Source of the DNA: Campylobacter concisus
GTDB taxonomy: Bacteria; Campylobacterota; Campylobacteria; Campylobacterales; Campylobacteraceae
Direction: 5' to 3'
Assembly (NCBI RefSeq): GCF_003049735.1
Contig: NZ_PIRM01000008.1
Coordinates: forward strand, 1-24,242
DNA length: 24,242 bases
Program-made: the position numbers and the translations under genes
In this document: piece after piece, positions 7,496-14,407 of the stretch
Numbering within the stretch: the first letter of the stretch is position 1
Layout: every line of letters starts with the position of its first letter
Notes under the pieces: model-generated
Told to the model about the DNA's origin: nothing
Databases searched by the model: none
Seen by the model: the letters and a program-made list of their open reading frames with translations, nothing else

Positions 7496-8350
7496 ATGAA
7501 AAATTTTATACTTACTTTATTAGTGTCCAGTTTGCTCTTCACTGGCTGCTCAAGCGTTACAAAAGCAGGCGTTGTTGGTGCTGATCGTAAGCAATTTATG
7601 CTAGTCTCATCAGAAGCTATGGAGCAAAGCTCAGCCCAAGCCTATGTCAAGACGCTAACAGCTGCTAGAAGTAAAGGCGAGCTAAACGTCGATCCAATCC
7701 TTACAAAAAGAGTTCAAGATATCGCCAAAAGACTCATCGCTCAAACTGGCGTTTTTAGAGACGATGCACTAAAATGGAAGTGGCAAGTAAATGTCATTAA
7801 TGAAGATACGCTAAATGCTTGGTGTATGCCAGGTGGCAGGATTGTAGTTTATAGCGGCATCATAAAAAGGCTAAATTTAACAGATGCACAGCTAGCTGCA
7901 GTCATGGGGCACGAGATCGCACACGCTCTTAGGGAGCACAGCAGAGAGCAAGCAAGTGCTGATCAGATGAAAAGCATAGGTATCTTTGCAATAGCTACAG
8001 CTACTGGCCTTGGCGATCTTGGAGCTAATGCTTTAAATTTAGCTAGCGAATACACCATATCTCTGCCGTTTTCTCGCTCGCATGAGACCGAGGCTGATCA
8101 CATCGGTACTGAGCTAATGGCAAGAGCTGGATACGATCCAAAAGAAGCGGTCGAAGTCTGGGTAAAAATGAGCAAGATGAGTGGCGGAAAGGTGCCTGAA
8201 ATTTTAAGCACACACCCATCAAACGAGAGCAGGATAAAAGATCTAAAAGAGATCGCAGTAAAGCTTGAGCCGATCTATCAAGCAGCCAAAAAAAGGCTAG
8301 GCTTCAAAAATTTGAGCGATCTTGAAATGGTTGCTCAAATTTATAATTAG
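7496..8350 (+). CDS. M48 family zinc metalloprotease, lipoprotein (LoiP/YggG-like)
   Basis: This 284-residue protein starts with a lipoprotein signal (LLFTGC, lipid-modified Cys18). The M48 catalytic signature is complete: HEIAH at 139-143 and the third zinc ligand Glu197 in SHETEADHIG. The chain also contains the conserved NAWCMPGGRIVVYSGII block before the active site and THPSNESRIKDL near the end, which is typical of the short M48 lipoproteins such as E. coli LoiP and related Oma1-like proteases. It is expected at the periplasmic face of a membrane, acting in envelope protein quality control. It has no TPR extension as in BepA. The gene is preceded by its own TATAAT and AAAAAGGA. Confidence 0.93.
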   Translation: MKNFILTLLVSSLLFTGCSSVTKAGVVGADRKQFMLVSSEAMEQSSAQAYVKTLTAARSKGELNVDPILTKRVQDIAKRLIAQTGVFRDDALKWKWQVNVINEDTLNAWCMPGGRIVVYSGIIKRLNLTDAQLAAVMGHEIAHALREHSREQASADQMKSIGIFAIATATGLGDLGANALNLASEYTISLPFSRSHETEADHIGTELMARAGYDPKEAVEVWVKMSKMSGGKVPEILSTHPSNESRIKDLKEIAVKLEPIYQAAKKRLGFKNLSDLEMVAQIYN

Positions 8351-8774
8351 TGTATTTTAGAAAAACTGCAACTGCTGATATGCAGCCAGTTGGCATGAGT
8401 GAGCGAGAGACTTGTTTAAAGCTCATAACAACTCTCACCTAATCTTTCTCTATAAAGAAAATGGTGAAAATTTAGGCTGGTGTTCACTTAGTGATTTTAA
8501 TCCTAAAATAGCTTACAAAATAAGTGTATAAATAAGCATCCATGTAGCCAAAAAGGCTCTTGACATGGGCATTAGCAAGCAGCTTTTAGCCCACAGCCTA
8601 GATGAAGTAAAGAAGCTAAATTTAAAAAATATCATCGCACTAATCTTTAGCAAAAATAAAGCAAGCCTTGGGCTATTTTTAAAATTTGGCTTTGAAAAAT
8701 GGGGTGAATTGCCTGGCGTTTGCCTGATGGATGGCGAGTATAAAGATGTCGTCATCTTGGGGCTAAAGCTCTAA
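8350..8774 (+). pseudogene. Decayed GNAT acetyltransferase (phosphinothricin/methionine-sulfoximine type)
   Basis: Conceptual reading gives pieces of a GNAT enzyme of the Pat/MnaT type. One piece is TADMQPVGMSERE in the frame starting at 8350. After a frame change near 8410 follows FKAHNNSHLIFLYKENGENL and GWCSLSDFNPKIAYKISV, then an in-frame TAA at 8529-8531, then ISIHVAKKALDMGISKQLL and a normal C-terminus to 8774. The motif expected around the stop would be SVYIS, so a Tyr codon became TAA. About the first 30 residues of the family are missing. The gene therefore has an N-terminal deletion, a frameshift and a nonsense codon and should be inactive. The segment 8565-8774 is open for 69 codons but lacks most of the fold. 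Confidence 0.75.
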
Positions 8775-8799
8775 AAGCCAAGCATTAAGCAAATGAAGA

Positions 8800-8805
8800 T
8801 ATAAT
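8800..8805 (+). promoter_or_regulatory. -10 box for tRNA-Ser
   Basis: TATAAT lies 12 bases before the tRNA 5' end, the spacing expected for a tRNA promoter. Confidence 0.6.
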
Positions 8806-8817
8806 CACCTTCTTCTT

Positions 8818-8905
8818 GGGTAGATGTCCGAGCGGTTTAAGGAGCACGCCTGGAACGCGTGTGTGGGGCAACTCACCGAGAGTTCGAATCTCTCTCTACC
8901 CGCCA
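8818..8905 (+). tRNA. tRNA-Ser (anticodon GGA)
   Basis: The acceptor stem GGGTAGA (8818-8824) pairs with TCTACCC (8895-8901), followed by the discriminator G and an encoded CCA. The anticodon stem CACGC/GCGTG encloses CTGGAAC, with GGA at 8852-8854, which reads UCC and UCU serine codons. The T arm contains GTTCGAATC. The 88-base length and the long variable arm are those of a class II serine tRNA. It appears intact and has its own promoter. Confidence 0.97.
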
Positions 8906-9260
8906 TAAAACTATCTATAACTTAAAGTCTACTGACCTTTATTTTTATTGCTTAAAACATTGGCACTAAGCAAAAGACTACTTTTTTAAAACTTACTAAA
9001 ATCTTGCCAATTATCTTTTACTTTTGTCATAGTTAGGCATATAACTAGCATCAAATTTGCTCCATTCTAGAAGAAATTTTAACTATAAAATTCTATTTGC
9101 CTTATCGACAGCTACGAACGCCCAGTGCATAAATTCTTGCCTTGGTTTGTATTTGCCGCTGTTAAAATACTCCGCTAGCCGCGCCTCCTCCGTTTCGCTT
9201 AGCTCGCCGCCAAGCCCCCAGCGCCTCTTTTGTATGAGCTCCTGCGCGCTCACTGGTATA
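8906..9260. other. Interval without an intact gene; decayed and locally GC-rich
   Basis: After the tRNA there is about 175 bases of AT-rich DNA with no open frame. From about 9100 to 9250 the composition becomes clearly richer in GC than its surroundings. On the minus strand 9083-9301 an open frame encodes a protein-like string (LGGELSETEEARLAEYF, PRQEFMHWAFVAVDKANRIL), while the plus frame over the same bases reads as antisense-type sequence. I take it as a fragment of a foreign or decayed gene, not a functional one. Confidence 0.4.
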
Positions 9261-9518
9261 GGGCTTAGGCTTAGCGGCGATGATGGCAAGATAAGGGGCA
9301 AATTTAAACTAAATGAGCCAAAGCTAAACGTTACTAAGCTTACAGAGCTTCCATTTATCGAGGCGGTTTTGGATAAGAATTTTAAAGAGTTGGCAAAAGA
9401 TGAGATAGATGGTACTTTAAAGCCTATATTTTGGCATCACAAGGCAACTTTACTCGTGCAAAAAGACAAAAATGGTGAGTTTAGAAATTTAAATATAAAA
9501 GAGCTTCGGGAATTTTGA
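9261..9518 (+). pseudogene. C-terminal remnant of an unknown protein
   Basis: From about 9261 the plus-strand frame reads like genuine coding sequence: SGDDGKIRGKFKLNEPKLNV, then LTELPFIEAVLDKNF, LKPIFWHHKATLLVQKDKNG and NIKELREF at the stop. There is no ATG, GTG or TTG with a ribosome site at the beginning of this stretch, and the same open frame further upstream (from an ATG at 9057) runs antisense to another protein-like frame. I infer that the N-terminal part was lost and replaced by unrelated DNA. The stop codon overlaps the start of the next gene by one base (TGATG), so the two were probably an operon. I do not recognise the family. Confidence 0.5.
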
Positions 9519-9730
9519 TGATGCAAAATTTCAATGAGAAAAATGAGTTTAAATACGGCAAATTTAACTACGAAAAAGCTCATAAAATAGCCCAGAACTG
9601 CGCTAAATTTAAGCTAGATAGCGACGAAGAGGAGACGAGCTGTGGGGACGAGAAAAGCTGCTACGACTGCGCATTTAGGCGCTGGAGTAAAGATAGCTTC
9701 ATCTGCATGGCACAAGCTAGCAAAGGCTAA
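9518..9730 (+). CDS. Small cysteine-rich protein, function unknown
   Basis: This protein of about 70 residues has no signal peptide or membrane segment. Its C-terminal half contains five cysteines in the arrangement NC...SCGDEKSCYDCAFRRWSK...IC, including a CxxC (CYDC). This would suit zinc or iron-sulfur binding or a disulfide switch. Two ATG codons (9518 and 9521) follow in tandem; the first overlaps the stop of the upstream remnant by one base, which suggests translational coupling. I do not recognise the family. The intact frame and good codon use argue for a real gene, but if its partner is dead it may be on the way to loss. Confidence 0.6.
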   Translation: MMQNFNEKNEFKYGKFNYEKAHKIAQNCAKFKLDSDEEETSCGDEKSCYDCAFRRWSKDSFICMAQASKG

Positions 9731-9737
9731 GCTAGCT

Positions 9738-10271
9738 CTACGCGACCATTTTTTTATCTTTAAGTTTTCCGCCACGTTTATGCTTTAGCTCACCGCAAAA
9801 TCTCTTGCCAAATTTCGCCTCTATTATAAGAACCAGCACGAAAAATATCTTTTCATCATTCATTCGTGCGATCTGGCGTAGAGTTTGGCTAGCGTCATTA
9901 AATTTAACTCCATTTTTACGTAAAGTTTCGCAAAAAATGGCCTCGTCAAAGCCCAACATTTGTGAAATTTCAGTTATGCTGTATGGCTCGAGCGATGCGA
10001 TAATTCGGTCCATGTTGCAAATGCTTGGATTTTTACTGCGCGTTAGCACATCCATTGTTTCATTTATTAGTTTTACTAGTTTTTTTCTGCGATTTATAAC
10101 GTGAAGTGTTGCGGCAAGCAATATTAAAAAACCTGCGATTTTATGGGCATTTAGTAAGTACTCATTATATTCGCCAAGCGCAAAATTTACACCAGAAAAT
10201 GCGAGCATACAAAGCCCTAAAATAAGAACTAAAACAAGACAGAATTTATAAATAACCTCTACTTTAAACAT
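9738..10271 (-). CDS. DUF4405-like membrane protein with a soluble C-terminal domain
   Basis: The N-terminal half has two strong hydrophobic helices (FCLVLVLILGLCMLAFSGV and AHKIAGFLILLAATLHVIN) with a histidine at each end of the second, as in DUF4405 proteins thought to resemble small cytochrome-b-like modules. The C-terminal half is soluble, and its segment SITEISQMLGFDEAIFCETL looks like a helix-turn-helix. The first ATG (10280) abuts AGGA, whereas the ATG at 10271 has AGGA at eight bases, so I chose the latter. A TATAAT lies at 10300-10305 on the minus strand. It follows the siderophore receptor gene, separated by a hairpin, so a link with iron uptake is possible but unproven. Confidence 0.7.
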   Translation of the reverse strand: MFKVEVIYKFCLVLVLILGLCMLAFSGVNFALGEYNEYLLNAHKIAGFLILLAATLHVINRRKKLVKLINETMDVLTRSKNPSICNMDRIIASLEPYSITEISQMLGFDEAIFCETLRKNGVKFNDASQTLRQIARMNDEKIFFVLVLIIEAKFGKRFCGELKHKRGGKLKDKKMVA

Positions 10272-10299
10272 GGTACTCATCCTAAAATATATTTTTCTA

Positions 10300-10305
10300 A
10301 TTATA
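10300..10305 (-). promoter_or_regulatory. Candidate -10 box for the DUF4405-like gene
   Basis: Reads TATAAT on the minus strand in the context AGTGTATAATTAG, about 30 bases upstream of the preferred ATG. Confidence 0.5.
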
Positions 10306-10325
10306 CACTTTAGGAGTTGAAATTT

Positions 10326-10350
10326 ATCACCAGCTTATTTAGCTGGTGAT
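10326..10350 (-). terminator. Terminator hairpin after the siderophore receptor gene
   Basis: A perfect 10-bp stem (ATCACCAGCT/AGCTGGTGAT) with a 5-nt loop begins ten bases past the receptor stop codon. The minus-strand tail is AAATTTC, so the U run is short. Its position fits a terminator of the PepSY-receptor transcript. Confidence 0.6.
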
Positions 10351-10359
10351 TTAATTAGA

Positions 10360-12473
10360 TTAAAAATTGTAGTTAAAGCTTAGATTAAATGTGCGTGGAT
10401 CGCCATAAACCATCATGTTTTTACCGATACCCTCGTAGTATTTTTTGTTAAAGAGATTGTCGATATTTAGCTGCACATCAAGGTTTTTAGCAAATTTATA
10501 ACCAAGCATTAAATTAGCCAAAGTGTAGCCTTTTTGTGCGATTTCATCTGCGCCTTTGCCAGTATAAATTTTGCTCTTATACATAGCTCCAGCCCCTACT
10601 CTAAAGTCTCTGATCTCATACTTTGCAAATAAATTTGCCGTGCTTCTTGATGAGTCAGTGGCGTATTTCTCGCCATTAGCATCTTTTGCGTTAAAGTGCG
10701 TTGCGCCAAAGCTTAGGCTTAAGTTTTTAGTGATCTCGCCATTTAGATCTAGCTCGACACCCTTGCTTGTCACACCCTTGCCAGATTCATATATTTTGGC
10801 ATTTGTTGCTGGATTTATCTTGCCAGTATCTATGCCAAGCTTGTCTTGCACGATCTTAAAGACGCCAAGACTTGCTTGAAGTGCCCCGTCAAGATACTCG
10901 CCTTTAATGCCCACTTCATAGTCCTTGCCTTGGATCGGATCAAGGTACTTGTCATTTGCGCCCTTTACACTTTGAGGTTTAAATATGCTCGTATAGCTGG
11001 CGTATAGAGTGTGATTTGCTCCGATGTTATAAGTGATGCCAAGATATGGCGTGATCTCATTTGTGAAATTTCTATTATCTTTGCCGCCTTCGATCTCGTA
11101 TTTGTAGTAGCTCACCCTAGCACCTAGCAAAAATTTAAGCTCATCAGTGATTGATAGTTTATTTGCCGCATAAAATGCCTTTTGTATCGTTTTGTCTTTG
11201 TTGTTTTGATCTTCGTAAGGAAACTTTGGATCATCAAGGTGTAAATTTTTAAAATCAATCCTGCTTCTAGCTGTATAAGCAAGGCCAGCTGACGTAGTCC
11301 TTTGCAGCCAGTAGCTACTTACCTTATCGCTACTTTTTTATAGTTGTTATACATCGCACCAAAGACAAACTCATGAGATAAATTTGCTAGCTCGTAAGGG
11401 ATATTTGCGTATGCATCGACATTGTGGATATTCTCCTCTCTTTTGTTTGCATAAGCGCTAAGACCACCTATGTTGCCGGTGTCATCTAAATTTACCACTC
11501 CGCCGTAGTAGAGTAAATTTGAGTCAGTGTTTGCCCGCCTAAATGAGTAGCTTAAATTTAAGCTCGCTTCATTTTCAAAGTAGTGCTTAAAATCAGTGTA
11601 AAAATCAAGCGTTTTTATATCCCATCTAGTCCAAGGCTGAGAGAAAATTTCATTTTTACTAAAATTTGTCCTAGAGCCATCTGTATAAAAAGCTGGCATA
11701 CCGCCCCATCTAACCCCGTGGCGTCTTAGCTCTTGATAAAACGCACCAAGGCTTAGCCATGAGTTATCGCCTATATCGCTATCTACTATGCCATAAATCG
11801 CGCTATTTTTGCGGTTATAATAATCCATATAAGAGTGCGACTTCTCATGCATAAAAGATAGCCTTGCTCTAACGCTTCCACTCTCATTTAAAGGTGTTTG
11901 CACATCGCCATTTGCGCCGTATCTATCGTATGAGCCAACACTTACGCCAAAATTTCCTTTTAGCTCCTTTGAGTCTGCCCTTTTTCTTATGAAATTTAAG
12001 CTTGTAGATGGGCTGCCAGCGCCTGCAAGTAGGCCATTTGCCCCTTTTACCACCTCAACTCTTTCATAAGGTAGCAAGCTCATATCATTTGCGCCAAGGC
12101 TAAAGCCACCAAAGCTAGGCATCGAATCAAGCAAGTAATAATCTATCTTAAAGCCACGAGCCGTCGGATATACGCGCTAGTCCCATTTATTTAGCGTAAC
12201 GCCTGGGATATTTCTAAGAAGCACTTGATAGTCCTTGATACCTTGATCTTTTAGCCTTGCTTCTGTTAGCACAGTTAGCGACTGAGGCGTTTGACGAGAT
12301 GTTAAATTTAGCCTAGTTGTGCTCTTTACAAGCTCTTTTGCAAAGTAGTTTGCGTCGTCTCTTCGCTCGCTTTCTACGACATCAACTGCTTCTAAAATTT
12401 TATCGCTTTGGCTAGCAAAAATTTGAGGTTGCATCAAATTTAATGCAACCAAACTAATTAAAAATTTTTTCAT
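10360..12473 (-). pseudogene. Broken FhuE-like TonB-dependent siderophore receptor
   Basis: Three consecutive minus-strand frames together make one outer-membrane receptor of about 704 residues. The first, 12473-12177, has a signal peptide (LISLVALNLMQPQIFA), a TonB-box-like region and the start of the plug (TRLNLTSRQTPQSLTVLTEA). It ends at TAG 12179-12177, after which the same frame continues RVYPTARGFKIDYYLLDSMP without a break. The second lesion is an A6 run at 11334-11339: one extra A would restore reading KKSSDKVSSYWLQRTTSAGL to the C-terminal barrel. The end FNLSFNYNF has the terminal Phe of outer-membrane beta-barrels. The PTARGFKID and GSPSTSLNFIRKR motifs resemble FhuE/FoxA-type ferric hydroxamate receptors. 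The start overlaps the PepSY gene by 20 bases. As sequenced, it cannot yield a complete receptor. Confidence 0.88.
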
Positions 12474-13554
12474 TTTCTCTCCTTTTAAAATTTCTTTTAA
12501 TCCACAAATAAAGCCCTGAAATGCTCAAAATAAGCGGTGAAATACCAACTAGAAACCAGATAAATTTTGTGATTTGGTTGTAGTTACCAAAGTGCGATTT
12601 TCTAAATGTTGAGAGAATTTCTTCGCTTAGATTTGTATTTTTTATGTCCAAAATACTTACTAATTCGCCGCTATTTTTATCGTAAGTTAATATGCTTGAA
12701 TATTCGTTATGCAAGAAATTTTGATCTTTTACATAGCCAAAAAGGCGTATGTTTGCTCCTTGCATAAAGGGCAGTGAGATGAAGTGTGGCTCAAAGCCAG
12801 CAAGATCATTTTTTGAGCGGGCTACCAGCTCGTCAAGAGATAGGCTTTTGTTGTAAATTTTTGCATCTATAACGAAGTCATTTTTAAACTCTGGCATGCG
12901 TGCCATTTGAAATTCCCACCAAACACCACTTATGCAAATGAGCAGTAAAATAGGCGTAGAAAAAATTCCTATCATTTTATGAATGTCGCTCATAAAAATA
13001 TTTAGCCTATTTACACGAAGCCTAAGTAGTGTCAGCCAAAATTTTCTATAAATCACGAAACCACTTATGCAGATAAAAAACGTAAAAATAGCGGTTAGAG
13101 TAAGGATAACGTAACCGCTCTTTTCTAGAAATAGCGACTCATGAAGCTCGGTTAAAACTCCAAAAAATCCCTCATCATGTGCGAGTGGCTCGCTCTTTAT
13201 CTTACCGCCAAAAGCGTCAAAATAGATAAATTTCCACTCTTTTTGACTATCATTGTGCTCGATTAACCAAATTTTGTCGCATTTTTTAGGATTTGCATCG
13301 ATATTGATGCCGACCATCTCGTAGCCGTCAAGCTCGCTTGCGATGATCTCTCTTTGCTCATCAAAGCTGATCCTTTTGCTTAAATTTTCTTTGTTTAAAT
13401 TTACATTTACGACATTTGGGGCAAGAAGGCTGTTTATCTCATTTTTATAAACGAGGATCGCACCGCTAAAACAAACTACTGCAAGTGGAATGAAAAATAA
13501 AAGAGATAAATAAGTGTGCACTTTATAAAAAAATTTTTGATTTAGAAATTTCAC
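12454..13554 (-). CDS. PepSY-associated membrane protein, probable siderophore-iron reductase partner
   Basis: This 366-residue protein has the PepSY_TM layout: helix 1 at about 14-36, a periplasmic PepSY-like domain to about 145, two or three central helices, a second periplasmic domain and a final helix near 330-350, followed by a basic tail. Histidines near the membrane edges (His13 in KVHTYL, LHESLF, DIHKMIG, KSHFGNY) are of the type that bind heme in this family. Relatives encoded next to TonB receptors, such as FoxB and PiuB, are linked to siderophore use and probably reduce iron at the inner membrane. The start is GTG with no good ribosome site. It leads an operon with the broken receptor, under a Fur-like dyad. 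Confidence 0.85.
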   Translation of the reverse strand: MKFLNQKFFYKVHTYLSLLFFIPLAVVCFSGAILVYKNEINSLLAPNVVNVNLNKENLSKRISFDEQREIIASELDGYEMVGINIDANPKKCDKIWLIEHNDSQKEWKFIYFDAFGGKIKSEPLAHDEGFFGVLTELHESLFLEKSGYVILTLTAIFTFFICISGFVIYRKFWLTLLRLRVNRLNIFMSDIHKMIGIFSTPILLLICISGVWWEFQMARMPEFKNDFVIDAKIYNKSLSLDELVARSKNDLAGFEPHFISLPFMQGANIRLFGYVKDQNFLHNEYSSILTYDKNSGELVSILDIKNTNLSEEILSTFRKSHFGNYNQITKFIWFLVGISPLILSISGLYLWIKRNFKRRENEKIFN

Positions 13555-13599
13555 TTTGTTTTAAAGCCTTTTAGTAGTAGGTTTTGATAATGGCTCGCA

Positions 13600-13605
13600 A
13601 TCTTA
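13600..13605 (-). promoter_or_regulatory. Candidate -10 box for the PepSY-receptor operon
   Basis: Reads TAAGAT on the minus strand preceded by TTGTG, about 45 bases before the GTG start. The Fur-like dyad at 13619-13644 covers where a -35 would lie. Confidence 0.4.
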
Positions 13606-13618
13606 CACAAAATTTACT

Positions 13619-13644
13619 TTGATAATATCTAAAACTATTATCAA
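13619..13644. promoter_or_regulatory. Fur-box-like inverted repeat upstream of PepSY-receptor genes
   Basis: TTGATAATA and TATTATCAA form a perfect 9-bp inverted repeat separated by eight bases. The arms contain GATAAT and ATTATC, the hexamers that make up Fur boxes. A further GATAAT lies at 13586-13591. Position over the promoter of an iron-uptake operon supports iron-dependent repression by Fur; this is inference from motif and context. Confidence 0.6.
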
Positions 13645-13954
13645 TTATGATTCCAGAAAAGAAAAATTTTTATAGAATGTAAATTGAAAAAAAATAAATA
13701 GATTTGATTTTCAAAAGAATAAACAACTCCTCTTTGTGTATACGAAAAGCCAGAAAAGGGGGAAGCAAAGACTTATCAGTTACAAAAAGGAGGGTCCATT
13801 TAGGACGATGAAATAGTATTATTTAAGCATAAATTTTAATAAAATTTTTAGTTAATAAAAAAGAAATTCCAAGTAATACTAAAGTAAATTTAACTTTAAA
13901 GGGGCAATATTTAAGAAATTTCTTTTAATTAGTGCAAGTACAAAATTAAAATAG
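13645..13954. other. Gene-free interval with one copy of a duplicated element
   Basis: No open frame of note is present. The interval contains the 14-base sequence TTACAAAAAGGAGG at 13780-13793 followed by diverged sequence related to that at 14408-14440, and a small palindrome AAGAAATTTCTT at 13913-13924. The end of the Sel1 gene lies at its right edge. Confidence 0.4.
13780..13806. repeat. Short conserved element, copy A
   Basis: TTACAAAAAGGAGG is identical at 13780-13793 and 14408-14421. Downstream, alternating positions and a GGAC block also match, so the two copies are related over about 27 bases. The core AAAAGGAGG resembles a perfect ribosome site on the plus strand, yet only a two-codon frame (ATG AAA TAG) follows. 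Confidence 0.5.
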
Positions 13955-14320
13955 CTAATTTTTAGGCACAAGCTCTAATACATTGCAAGCTCGCTTGCTA
14001 CCCATCTTGCAAGCTTTATCAAGAGCATTTGCAGAAAGATCGAAGCTTTGCTCAGTGCCATTTCCTTGAAGATACTTTGTCGCTAGCTCGTAGCAAGCCT
14101 CACTACCACCATCATCGCAGAGCGATCTAAATATCTCAAAAGATTTTTGCGTATCTTTTTCTATGCCAAGACCACGCCCTAGCATATCTGCATAGATAAA
14201 GCAAGAAATTTTATCTTTATTCTCACACTCACTTGAAAGCTTTTTTGTAAAACTCTCGCAAGCTTTAGTGTTACTTTTATTAATACACTCTTGCATATTT
14301 ATATCCCAGTTTGCATTCAA
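13955..14320 (-). CDS. Cysteine-rich Sel1-like repeat protein (Hcp-like); signal peptide out of frame
   Basis: The 121 residues form Sel1-like repeats with paired cysteines, as in the Helicobacter Hcp proteins: ACESFTKKLSSECENKDKIS, SCFIYADMLGRGLGIEKD, EACYELATKYLQGNGTEQ and RACNVLEL. Each helical hairpin is expected to carry a disulfide, so the protein should be periplasmic or secreted. The open frame begins at a TTG without a ribosome site and without a signal peptide. Just upstream the same frame encodes IYFILAFAALSLNA, a good signal sequence, but the ATG AAA AAA that should lead into it is one base out: the A tract at 14353-14358 has six A, and seven would give MKKIYFILAFAALSLNA. It lies downstream of nosY on the same strand. 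Function unknown beyond the family. Confidence 0.7.
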   Translation of the reverse strand: MNANWDINMQECINKSNTKACESFTKKLSSECENKDKISCFIYADMLGRGLGIEKDTQKSFEIFRSLCDDGGSEACYELATKYLQGNGTEQSFDLSANALDKACKMGSKRACNVLELVPKN

Positions 14321-14380
14321 AGATAAAGCAGCAAATGCTAAAATAAAATAGATTTTTTCATAAATTTGTTTGGAAGAAGT

Positions 14381-14407
14381 TAGCTCCCTTTGGGGGAAAG
14401 GGAGCTA
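14381..14407 (-). terminator. 11-bp perfect hairpin downstream of the nos operon
   Basis: TAGCTCCCTTT and AAAGGGAGCTA pair perfectly around a loop of five G (five C on the minus strand). It lies about 90 bases beyond the nosY stop and between nosY and the Sel1 gene. The tail on the minus strand is AACTTCTTCC, not a U run, so it may be a processing or pausing hairpin and not a true terminator. Confidence 0.5.

Noticed and set aside
8513..8755. Minus-strand 80-codon frame opposite the GNAT pseudogene
   Set aside because: The plus-strand reading contains readable GNAT motifs, so the minus frame is a shadow.
8818..8905. Prophage or island attachment site at tRNA-Ser
   Set aside because: No integrase gene and no duplicated tRNA 3' end were seen in the window; only circumstantial fragments lie next to it.
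9057..9260. Plus-strand N-terminal extension of the 9261-9518 remnant from the ATG at 9057
   Set aside because: The translated sequence in this part is Ser/Leu/Cys-rich and antisense-like, while the opposite strand reads protein-like, so I do not accept it as the true N-terminus.
10360..12473. Three separate genes for the TonB receptor pieces
   Set aside because: The pieces join into one receptor once the TAG codon is read through and one A is restored, and the downstream pieces have no start signals of their own.
13780..13815. Small gene behind the AAAAGGAGG ribosome-like site
   Set aside because: The only frame after it is ATG AAA TAG; too short to call a gene without transcript or conservation evidence.
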